Assembly: GCA_029940235.1 (NCBI GenBank)
Contig: JAOZRI010000050.1
Coordinates: 1 to 11,268 of the forward strand
From: Desulfobacula sp.
Lineage (GTDB): Bacteria > Desulfobacterota > Desulfobacteria > Desulfobacterales > Desulfobacteraceae
Length of the DNA: 11,268 bases
Direction: 5' to 3'
Shown: piece after piece, positions 5,106-11,268 of the stretch
Position numbering within the stretch: position 1 is the first letter of the stretch
Layout: each line of letters starts with the position of its first letter
Position numbers and translations under genes: made by a program
Notes under the pieces: model-generated
Database searches by the model: none
What the model saw: only the letters and a program-made list of their open reading frames with translations
What the model was told of the DNA's origin: nothing

Positions 5106-6494
5106 ATGACTGATTTGACACAATCCGTATTTGAGAAAGAAAATCTTAATCTTGTTCTTGATAATTTAAAACTTGGCATTATTGCCCATACTCCCGATAG
5201 AAAAATCACTGTATTTAATAAAGAAGCTCAAAAGATTACAGGTTATTTAAAAGAAGAAGTTGTTGGAAAAGATTGCCATACGGTGTTTCAGACACCTTTT
5301 TGCGGGGGGAAATGCTCCTTTTGTGACAATAATACCCCGGATTTTTCCTGTGGTACAAAAGAGTATCCCGTTAATATAGTCACAAAAGATGGCTTGGATC
5401 GGCAGCTTGATATGACTCTGTCTGCAATTACGGGCAAGGATGATCAGTTTAAGGGTGTGATTGCCTCATTTAAAGATGTGACTGAAACTTTTAACCTCTC
5501 CTTAAGAGCTGAGAATCTTTCTAATTTTGCCGGCATCATCGGTAAAGATAAGGCCATGCAGGATATTTTCCGGCAGATCCGGGATGTTGCCCTGTACAAT
5601 TATCCTGTAAATGTTACAGGTGATACTGGTACTGGAAAAGAGAGAGTAGCGTATGCTATCCATGATATCAGCTCCTATGGCAATGGTGCTTTTGTTCCAG
5701 TAAATTGTGGGGCCATTCCTGAAGGTATTGTGGAAAGTGAATTGTTTGGACATGTCAAAGGCGCTTTTTCAGGTGCTGTGAAAGAGAGAAAGGGAAGATT
5801 TGAACTGGCACATAAAGGAACTCTTTTCCTTGATGAAGTTGCTGAACTCCCTTTGAAAACCCAGGTAAAAATATTAAGGTTTTTGCAGGAAGGCTCCTTT
5901 GAAAAAGTCGGCGGTGAAAAAAAAGTATCTGTGGATGTAAGAATTATCAGCGCGACCAATAAAAATCTTAAGGATGAAGTCAATAAAGGCAGATTCAGGG
6001 AAGATCTCTATTATAGACTCAATGTAATTCCAATACATCTGCCCCCTTTGCAGCATCGTAAAAGTGATATCCCGCTTTTAGTAGCTCATTTTTTAAAAGA
6101 AGCAGAATCAGACAGTCCCAAGGCAGTACCCCAACTCGCCGATCAATCTCTTAATATCATGCTTGATTATCACTGGCCCGGCAATGTCAGAGAACTGAAA
6201 AATGTAATCCAGTTTTCCATAGTACGATCCCATGGTAAAAAAATACTGCCATCGGACCTGCCTCTGGAAATCACCCAGGGTAAAGATTTGAGTTCCCAAA
6301 ATTTTGACACAGATTATATAAAAAGTATGATTCCTGCCAGGGAAAAGCTTAACATAGAATCTGTAAAGACTGCCATTGAAAAAACCGGTGGCAATAAATC
6401 CAAAGCAGCAAGACTGCTTGGAGTTGGACGTGCAACACTTTACAGATTCCTGGGGCAGAATGAGGAGATAAAACAATATATTGATCAATTTTAA
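5106..6494 (+). CDS. PAS-domain sigma-54-dependent transcriptional activator (NtrC/NifA family)
   Basis: The 462-residue protein has three domains. An N-terminal PAS domain (about 10-125) carries a Cys-rich segment with C57, C66, C70, C73 and C82, including FCGGKCSFC, suggesting redox or metal sensing. An AAA+ domain follows (about 140-370) with Walker A GDTGTGKE (172-179), the sigma-54 contact loop GAFSGA (219-224; Ser in place of the usual Thr), Walker B TLFLDEV (239-245) and RFREDLYYRLNV (296-307). A Fis-type helix-turn-helix ends the protein (about 416-449, NKSKAARLLGVGRATLYRFL). There is no receiver domain, so control is probably by direct sensing rather than phosphorylation. ATG 5106 is chosen over TTG 5091 because GGA (5093-5095) is well placed before it. 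It follows the redox operon and probably regulates nearby sigma-54 promoters such as 2764-2780. Confidence 0.9.
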   Translation: MTDLTQSVFEKENLNLVLDNLKLGIIAHTPDRKITVFNKEAQKITGYLKEEVVGKDCHTVFQTPFCGGKCSFCDNNTPDFSCGTKEYPVNIVTKDGLDRQLDMTLSAITGKDDQFKGVIASFKDVTETFNLSLRAENLSNFAGIIGKDKAMQDIFRQIRDVALYNYPVNVTGDTGTGKERVAYAIHDISSYGNGAFVPVNCGAIPEGIVESELFGHVKGAFSGAVKERKGRFELAHKGTLFLDEVAELPLKTQVKILRFLQEGSFEKVGGEKKVSVDVRIISATNKNLKDEVNKGRFREDLYYRLNVIPIHLPPLQHRKSDIPLLVAHFLKEAESDSPKAVPQLADQSLNIMLDYHWPGNVRELKNVIQFSIVRSHGKKILPSDLPLEITQGKDLSSQNFDTDYIKSMIPAREKLNIESVKTAIEKTGGNKSKAARLLGVGRATLYRFLGQNEEIKQYIDQF

Positions 6495-6650
6495 CAGACA
6501 GATATCTGTGGCGACTTCTTCAAAATTGTGGACACAAATTGATAAAAACTTGAAAACAGATGAATTCAGCCTGGCTTTATCGATTTGAGGGTTGCATCAC
6601 AGGATAATGATAGGTTATTGTGGGCAATGGGGAAAAAACGGAGGACTGCT

Positions 6651-7625
6651 GTGAAAAATTTTTTTTATCTGAATCTCATCTTTATCTTATTTTTCTTTCA
6701 GCTTATGGCAGGATGCGTTCATCGTGATGCAGTCAATCATCAAAACATTGATAAAATAGTGGTCGGCCAGGATGAAGATGACCTTCGTACGCTGATGGGA
6801 AGTGCAGATTTCAGCTTGATGACCAAAGATGGGAAAAGGATTTATTTTTATGAAGTCAAACAAAAAAACAATCAGATCAGTTTATCAATGGATAATTGCA
6901 TGCCGGTACTGATTGAAAATAATCGGGTTGTCAGTTTTGGATCTGATTTTTTAGAAAACTGGGATTTTGATATTATTTCTCACGTGGAGCAAGTCAATCA
7001 ACAAAAAGAAAATCTTAAGAAAGAAGTTTTGCAACAGGAACTTGAGAAAAAAAAAGCTGAACTTGTAGCCCTGAAAATAAAGGAGCTTGAAGCTAAAGTT
7101 CGCCCGATCCCGTCTACCAACTATGAGTTAAACCTGAAATATTACCAGGAACTCTTATCACTTGCGCCTGATAATGAATGGTATCAAAAAAAAACTAATT
7201 ATTATCAATTAAAAATGGATGCCCAAGAGCAAACCAATGAGATTACACAAGAAGATTTGGATGAGGAATTTTTATCCGATGACGCTGGTTTGAATGGCAA
7301 ACAAATCAAGTCGAAAAACATACGTCTTTATAAAGGGAATAATAAAATTGAATTAGCCCTCAGAGAACTCTCAGGTGGTGATCTATATGTCTGGGTAAAA
7401 AATATCAGCTCAGAACCCATTGTGTTGGAAGCCGGAAACTACCATTTACTGGATCGAACCCGGAAGACGATCCAATGCAATCCCAGTATTGGTTTAATCA
7501 AGGAACTGCCCGCTGGTCAAATTGCGTTTGGGCATCTTAAATACAAAGGCTCAGAGGATGTCCAGTTGGGTGAAATTGTATTTGAACATCACCTGGCAGG
7601 GAAAATTATTCGCATCTTCCCTTAA
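6651..7625 (+). CDS. Predicted lipoprotein with BamE/SmpA-like N-terminal domain and coiled coil
   Basis: The start is taken as GTG 6651, because GGAGG at 6640-6644 is 6 nt upstream and it places a lipoprotein signal peptide exactly at the N-terminus: Lys2, a Phe/Leu/Ile-rich core, then LMAGC with C22 as the lipidated residue. The frame is open further upstream (TTG 6585, ATG 6627). The mature part (324-residue precursor) shows a short segment about 33-75 (KIVVGQDEDDLRTLMGS) resembling the VxxGxxxxxVxxLxG motif of BamE/SmpA proteins. A charged coiled coil follows (about 113-150), then a Tyr-rich helical stretch. A beta-rich C-terminal domain (about 222-324) may be immunoglobulin-like. The protein is likely anchored facing the periplasm. 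A role in envelope assembly is suggested only by the BamE-like piece. It is convergent with clpB. Confidence 0.7.
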   Translation: MKNFFYLNLIFILFFFQLMAGCVHRDAVNHQNIDKIVVGQDEDDLRTLMGSADFSLMTKDGKRIYFYEVKQKNNQISLSMDNCMPVLIENNRVVSFGSDFLENWDFDIISHVEQVNQQKENLKKEVLQQELEKKKAELVALKIKELEAKVRPIPSTNYELNLKYYQELLSLAPDNEWYQKKTNYYQLKMDAQEQTNEITQEDLDEEFLSDDAGLNGKQIKSKNIRLYKGNNKIELALRELSGGDLYVWVKNISSEPIVLEAGNYHLLDRTRKTIQCNPSIGLIKELPAGQIAFGHLKYKGSEDVQLGEIVFEHHLAGKIIRIFP

Positions 7626-7670
7626 TTATCGCAGCTGCCAGCAGAGCAGGTTTTAATCGAAAATTAAAAA

Positions 7671-10259
7671 TTAATTTAATAACAGGCTGTTGCTCTTTTC
7701 ATCAAACCTGAACTCAATTATATCATCCGGATTAAAGTCTCCCTTAAGAATTGCCATGGACAGAGGATTCTCAATCTCCTGCTGAATAACACGTTTTAAA
7801 GGGCGTGCCCCAAAAGCTGGATCATATCCTCTGTTTGCCAGATGTTCCATTGCTCTTTCATCAAGGCGAATACTAATATTACGGGTTGTCAATCTTTGAT
7901 TCAGCTTTTTAATCTGGATGTTGGCAATCTTCTTTATATTATCCATTGTTAAAGCATGGAAAGTAATGATTTCATCAATTCTGTTTAAAAATTCAGGCCT
8001 GAAAGTTTCTCTTAAAGCATTTGCAATGGAGTGCTGAATATCTGTCTCTTCCAGATCCTTGTTTTCACCCGCATTTTGTAAAAATCTCGACCCCACGTTG
8101 GATGTCATAATGATGATAGTATTTCTAAAATCCACTGTTCTGCCATGCCCGTCTGTCATTCTTCCATCATCAAGCACCTGCAGAAGAACATTAAATACAT
8201 CCCTGTGGGCTTTTTCAATCTCATCAAACAGAATCACAGAGTAAGGGCGGCGCCTGACAGCTTCGGTTAAATACCCTCCTTCATCATATCCAACATATCC
8301 GGGAGGAGCGCCAATAAGCCGTGCAACAGAGTGTTTCTCCATATATTCAGACATATCCACTCTGATTATATTATCCTCACTGTCAAAAATGAACTGGGCA
8401 AGGGATTTTGCAAGCTCAGTTTTTCCCACTCCTGTGGGACCCATGAAGATAAAGGTTCCTATGGGACGGTCTTCGGGCTTCAGACCGGATCTTGCTCTTC
8501 TGACAGCATTGGATACAGCATCAATGGCTTTTTTCTGGCCTATCACTCTTTTTTTTATGTGATCTTCCATCTGTATCAGTTTTTCCTGCTCACCCTTGAG
8601 CATTTTTGATACTGGAATTCCTGTCCAGGCAGCAACCACCTCTGCAACATCTGAATCCTCCACATCTTCTTTCAGCATTCCTTTATCCTGCTGAAGATCA
8701 CTGAGTTCCTGTTTTTTTTCCTTAAGTTCTTTTTGCAGTTTTTCCAAGGTTCCATATCTGATCTGGGCAACCTTTTCAAGATCTCCCCTACGTTCTGCCT
8801 GCTGGGCAAGGGTTTGGTTATTGTCAATATTCTCCCTTATACTGCTTATTTCATGGATCAATTGTTTTTCGCTGTCCCAGCGCAACTTTAATGGGTTAAC
8901 CTCCTCTTTCATGGCTGCAATATCCATATCAAGTTTCTTAAGCCTCTCTTTTGAGGCTTTATCCTTCTCCTTAAGCAGTGCCTGCCTTTCAATCTGTGCC
9001 TGGGTAATTTTTCTTAAGATTTCATCAATAACCCTTGGCATGGAGTCAATCTCTATTCTAAGGCGCGATGCACACTCATCAATCAGATCCACTGCTTTAT
9101 CGGGCAGAAACCTGTCTGCAATATATCGATTGGAAAGTGTTGCTGCAGCCACAATTGCAGAATCCTTGATTCTTATTCCATGGTGAACCTCATATTTTTC
9201 TTTAAGGCCCCTTAAAATGGAAATAGTATCCTCCACAGTGGGTTCCTTTGCAAACACCTGCTGGAAACGCCTTTCAAGGGCAGCATCCTTTTCAATATAT
9301 TTACGGTATTCATTTAGAGTTGTTGCTCCAACACATCTTAAAGTGCCTCTGGCAAGGGCTGGTTTAAGCATATTGGATGCATCAACAGAGCCTTCAGCAG
9401 CTCCTGCGCCCACAACAGTATGCAGTTCATCAATAAAAAGAACAACTTCGCCCTGGGCAGCTTCCACCTCTTTTAATACAGCTTTGAGCCGCTCTTCAAA
9501 TTCACCGCGGAACTTGGCACCGGCAATCAGTGCTCCCATATCAAGGGCAATGACACGCCTGTCCTTTAAAGTTTCAGAAACATCACCTTCCACAATTCTC
9601 TGGGCCAAACCTTCAACAATTGCAGTTTTACCTACACCTGGTTCACCTATAAGAACTGGATTGTTTTTACGTCTTCTTGAGAGAACCTGCACAATACGCC
9701 GTATCTCTTCATCCCGGCCAATAACAGGATCAAGCTTTCCCTCCCTTGCAAGGCTTGTTAAATCCCTCCCAAATTTTTCAAGGGCCTGATATTTCTCTTC
9801 AGGATTCTGATCTGTTACTTGCTGGTTTCCCCGGATATCCTTTAAAACAGAGAGAACAGCATCCCGTGTTACATCATTTTGTTTTAAAATATTTAACACG
9901 TCACCTTTTGAAGATGTCAGAGCAAGAAGGATATGTTCAAGACTCACATACTGGTCCTGCATTTTTTGACTTTCAGAAAAAGAGAGGTCTAAAATTTTTT
10001 TGGCCTCACGTGAAAGATAGATGTCTCCTGCTCCAGAGACTTTAACAAGTTTTTCAAGACCCGTCTGAAGATCTCTATTTAAAGCATGTATCTCAATACC
10101 GATTTTTCTGAATATGGAGATGACAATTCCTTGATCATCCTCAACCATGGCCTTTAAAAAATGAATTGGCTCAATGGCCTGGTTCCCATATTGTTGGGCC
10201 ATATCATGGGCTGATTGCACAAGCTCTTGGGATTTGACAGTCAGTTTATCAAGCTTCAT
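7671..10259 (-). CDS. clpB: ATP-dependent disaggregase ClpB
   Basis: The 862-residue product has the full ClpB layout. A double Clp-N domain (1-about 145) is followed by NBD1 with Walker A GEPGVGKT (205-212), Walker B VLFIDE (273-278) and arginine residues in ERRFQQV (329-335). The coiled-coil middle domain typical of ClpB, and absent from ClpA, spans about 405-525. NBD2 has Walker A GPTGVGKT (607-614), pore loop GYVG (654-657), Walker B VILFDE (675-680) and sensor-2 GAR (817-819). There is no ClpP-binding loop. ClpB hexamers thread aggregated proteins with DnaK in heat and other stress. Length is normal for the family. The start ATG at 10257-10259 is preceded by AAAGGA about 8 nt upstream. 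No dnaK or grpE is nearby; the gene appears monocistronic. Confidence 0.98.
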   Translation of the reverse strand: MKLDKLTVKSQELVQSAHDMAQQYGNQAIEPIHFLKAMVEDDQGIVISIFRKIGIEIHALNRDLQTGLEKLVKVSGAGDIYLSREAKKILDLSFSESQKMQDQYVSLEHILLALTSSKGDVLNILKQNDVTRDAVLSVLKDIRGNQQVTDQNPEEKYQALEKFGRDLTSLAREGKLDPVIGRDEEIRRIVQVLSRRRKNNPVLIGEPGVGKTAIVEGLAQRIVEGDVSETLKDRRVIALDMGALIAGAKFRGEFEERLKAVLKEVEAAQGEVVLFIDELHTVVGAGAAEGSVDASNMLKPALARGTLRCVGATTLNEYRKYIEKDAALERRFQQVFAKEPTVEDTISILRGLKEKYEVHHGIRIKDSAIVAAATLSNRYIADRFLPDKAVDLIDECASRLRIEIDSMPRVIDEILRKITQAQIERQALLKEKDKASKERLKKLDMDIAAMKEEVNPLKLRWDSEKQLIHEISSIRENIDNNQTLAQQAERRGDLEKVAQIRYGTLEKLQKELKEKKQELSDLQQDKGMLKEDVEDSDVAEVVAAWTGIPVSKMLKGEQEKLIQMEDHIKKRVIGQKKAIDAVSNAVRRARSGLKPEDRPIGTFIFMGPTGVGKTELAKSLAQFIFDSEDNIIRVDMSEYMEKHSVARLIGAPPGYVGYDEGGYLTEAVRRRPYSVILFDEIEKAHRDVFNVLLQVLDDGRMTDGHGRTVDFRNTIIIMTSNVGSRFLQNAGENKDLEETDIQHSIANALRETFRPEFLNRIDEIITFHALTMDNIKKIANIQIKKLNQRLTTRNISIRLDERAMEHLANRGYDPAFGARPLKRVIQQEIENPLSMAILKGDFNPDDIIEFRFDEKSNSLLLN

Positions 10260-10292
10260 ATAATTTTCCTTTCATTACTTTTTATTATTTAG

Positions 10293-10326
10293 AATATAAA
10301 GTAATGCAAAAATATAGAAGGTCAAG
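10293..10326 (-). promoter_or_regulatory. Candidate promoter region of clpB
   Basis: On the minus strand CTTGACC (10326-10320) resembles a -35 box of housekeeping or heat-shock sigma factors. Downstream TATATT (10298-10293) has a -10 look, but the spacer of 21 nt is long; an alternative TACTTT gives 16 nt. No CIRCE-type inverted repeat is seen, so HrcA control is not supported. Confidence 0.3.
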
Positions 10327-10435
10327 CCCTGTCCCAGTTTTGCTTAAATATTTTTTAATACCAGTTATTTCCAGCGCATCTGAATATTTGTCTTTAGCTT
10401 TCATTCAGCTTATGTGAAGTTGAAATTAAATAAGT

Positions 10436-10468
10436 GTCGGGTCTCCCGACCAAGGCGATTTAACCTTG
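10436..10468. other. Double hairpin element between clpB and the small membrane gene
   Basis: Two stems abut with no gap. GTCGGG-TCT-CCCGAC (10436-10450) is a perfect 6-bp GC stem with a 3-nt loop, and CAAGG (10451-10455) pairs with CCTTG (10464-10468) over an 8-nt loop. Read on the minus strand it lies about 18 nt after the stop of the 52-aa gene and could end its transcript, though the following ACTTATTT is a poor U-tract. The GC-rich stem stands out in AT-rich surroundings. Confidence 0.55.
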
Positions 10469-10485
10469 AGCTTTAAATATACGGT

Positions 10486-10644
10486 TTATTTCTGCTTTAT
10501 AAACCCAAGCCTTTTTTTGCCCTTAACAATCAAATAAAAGCCGATGGCAAATCCGATAAGGCACCAGATCAGATTCGCTGAAGATGTGTAGACTCCGGCC
10601 ATAGAAAGAATGCAAACCATAATACCGCAAACCAGATAGATCAT
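10486..10644 (-). CDS. Small two-helix membrane protein, 52 aa
   Basis: The minus-strand ATG at 10642-10644 follows a strong GGAGGG site 8 nt upstream (10653-10658) and the frame runs to TAA at 10486-10488. The product has two hydrophobic segments, at about residues 3-19 and 24-40, with Cys at 6, 11 and 28. The basic tail KGKKRLGFIKQK should keep the C-terminus in the cytoplasm. I do not recognise a family. The strong ribosome-binding site, the clean helix-loop-helix design and the lack of a competing gene support a real gene. It lies in the same direction as the EamA-like gene (300 nt upstream) and clpB (226 nt downstream), but hairpins on both sides suggest its own transcript. Confidence 0.68.
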   Translation of the reverse strand: MIYLVCGIMVCILSMAGVYTSSANLIWCLIGFAIGFYLIVKGKKRLGFIKQK

Positions 10645-10943
10645 GACTTGATCCCTCCATTTTTTGTGAATTTATATTTTACTTTAAACAAATAATTATC
10701 CGGTTGCCCGCATATCTTAATAAAATATGGGCATATCTGACTATTAAAATAAAAAAACTGACACGGAATTCCATATCACCATCTTTAAAGCCTGTAAAGG
10801 TATTTCAACTTTGGTGAAAATATAATTGATTCTGAAAAGATCTGTCTGAATACTCTTGATTGGAGATTTAGCAAGTATCTTTGATTTTTACAATCTTGAA
10901 AAATTTATTGTTATTAAAAAAATAAGGGCTTGTTGAAACCAAG
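10645..10943. other. AT-rich intergenic stretch (about 300 nt)
   Basis: Apart from the terminator at its right end and the GGAGGG ribosome-binding site at its left end, I see nothing firm here. It must hold the promoter of the 52-aa gene, but no good -35/-10 or -24/-12 pair is visible on the minus strand. A 31-codon minus-strand frame at 10679-10774 lacks a ribosome-binding site and is not called. Confidence 0.5.
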
Positions 10944-10944
10944 C
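10916..10944 (-). terminator. Likely terminator of the EamA-like gene
   Basis: On the minus strand GCTTG (10944-10940) pairs with CAAGC (10932-10928) around a 7-nt loop. CCTTA and seven T residues (10922-10916) follow. The stem is short at 5 bp and touches the stop codon at 10944-10946, but the T-run is good. Confidence 0.5.
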
Positions 10945-11268
10945 TATCCAAAGATCGTAAGGCAGGCACCTGTCACGGCAACGGCAATACTCCTGTTTAC
11001 CGTAATTTTTTCTTTTAAAAAAATAGCCGCAAGAATAAAAATAAATATGGTGGACATCTGGTTTAAAATCCCCGCCTGTGAGGCTGTGGTGTATTTCATT
11101 CCGGCCACCCAGAAAAGGAGCGCGATAAAATTCCCGCATACAGAAGCCGGCACCACCACCCATGCCCTGGAAAATTTGAGTTCATCAAGATACTGTTTTC
11201 TTTTCGGGTGAAAGGCAACAATTCCGATTAGAAAATCTTTTTTTTCTGTCTTGTTTTTTTTTATTCTT
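10944..11268 (-). CDS. EamA/DMT-family transporter, C-terminal part (5'-truncated by window edge)
   Basis: The minus-strand frame is open from the right edge to TAG at 10944-10946, about 107 residues. The visible part begins with a hydrophilic Lys-rich linker, then WVVPASVCGNFIALLFWVAG, AGILNQMSTIFIFILAAIFLKEKIT and a final helix SIAVAVTGACLTIFG. The KYTTASQAGILNQ, LKEKIT and terminal glycine-rich helix are typical of the last three to four helices of EamA (formerly DUF6) drug/metabolite transporters. These normally have ten helices in two EamA repeats, about 300 residues. The substrate cannot be predicted. The GTG at 11159 is an internal Val codon, not the start, because the family sequence continues upstream of it. 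The linker is unusually Lys-rich where it meets the window edge. Confidence 0.8.
   Translation of the reverse strand, partial: RIKKNKTEKKDFLIGIVAFHPKRKQYLDELKFSRAWVVVPASVCGNFIALLFWVAGMKYTTASQAGILNQMSTIFIFILAAIFLKEKITVNRSIAVAVTGACLTIFG

Noticed and set aside
6494-6506. CAGATATCTG palindrome just after the activator stop.
   Set aside because: The arms have no loop, there is no T-tract and there is no second copy, so it is neither a terminator nor a supported operator.
6585-6650. Upstream extension of the lipoprotein frame to TTG 6585 or ATG 6627.
   Set aside because: GGAGG at 6640-6644 and the lipoprotein signal peptide both support GTG 6651; the extension would bury the signal peptide.
7651-7669. 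TTTTAAT/ATTAAAA hairpin between the lipoprotein and clpB as a bidirectional terminator.
   Set aside because: The stem is 7 bp with no G or C, too weak to call as a terminator in AT-rich sequence.
9217-9789. Long plus-strand open frame opposite clpB (190 codons), with others at 8331-8609, 8821-9186 and 9746-10045.
   Set aside because: All lie antisense to the well-supported clpB gene. Their Ser-rich, low-complexity products are what complementary frames of a coding sequence give.
10679-10774. Minus-strand 31-codon frame upstream of the small membrane gene.
   Set aside because: There is no convincing ribosome-binding site and the length is expected by chance.

Overview
The window is AT-rich bacterial chromosome. 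Its gene content points to a strictly anaerobic, probably sulfate-reducing Desulfobacterota, most likely Desulfobacterales. Pointers are a NrfD-type membrane subunit, a stand-alone methionine-synthase-like methyltransferase, a DVU0298-like HEAT protein, a reverse-type rubrerythrin with ferredoxin and zinc-ribbon partners, and a PAS/sigma-54 activator with a Cys-rich sensor. This assignment is inference from gene families, not a database match. I see no mobile element, CRISPR array, tRNA or rRNA.

Layout. At 1-515 is the C-terminal half of a NrfD/PsrC-like quinol-interacting membrane protein, followed by two strong hairpins (523-612). At 693-1775 is a core-MetE/URO-D superfamily methyltransferase, convergent with a transglutaminase-like protein (1833-2495, minus). 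A 332-nt intergenic region (2496-2827) carries a palindrome and a well-matched sigma-54 promoter reading into a HEAT-like protein (2828-3511). A compact redox cluster follows: an unknown 86-aa protein (3683-3943), rubrerythrin/NADH-peroxidase type (3940-4482), a single-cluster [4Fe-4S] ferredoxin (about 4501-4686) and a 55-aa zinc-ribbon protein (4708-4875), closed by a terminator (4898-4934). Next is a PAS-AAA-Fis sigma-54 activator (5106-6494) whose upstream region carries a palindrome resembling the one before the HEAT gene. A BamE/SmpA-like coiled-coil lipoprotein (6651-7625) is convergent with clpB (7671-10259, minus). Beyond clpB are a compact double-hairpin element (10436-10468), a 52-aa two-helix membrane protein (10486-10644, minus) and the C-terminal part of an EamA/DMT transporter running off the right edge (10944-11268, minus).

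How the genes may work together. The most coherent unit is 2695-6494. A sigma-54 activator with a Cys-rich PAS sensor lies next to a peroxide-reducing rubrerythrin operon and a HEAT-protein gene with a sigma-54 promoter, and similar palindromes precede the activator and the HEAT gene. I propose a local redox- or oxygen-responsive sigma-54 circuit. The promoter and palindromes are visible in the sequence; the signal and the regulatory wiring are inference.
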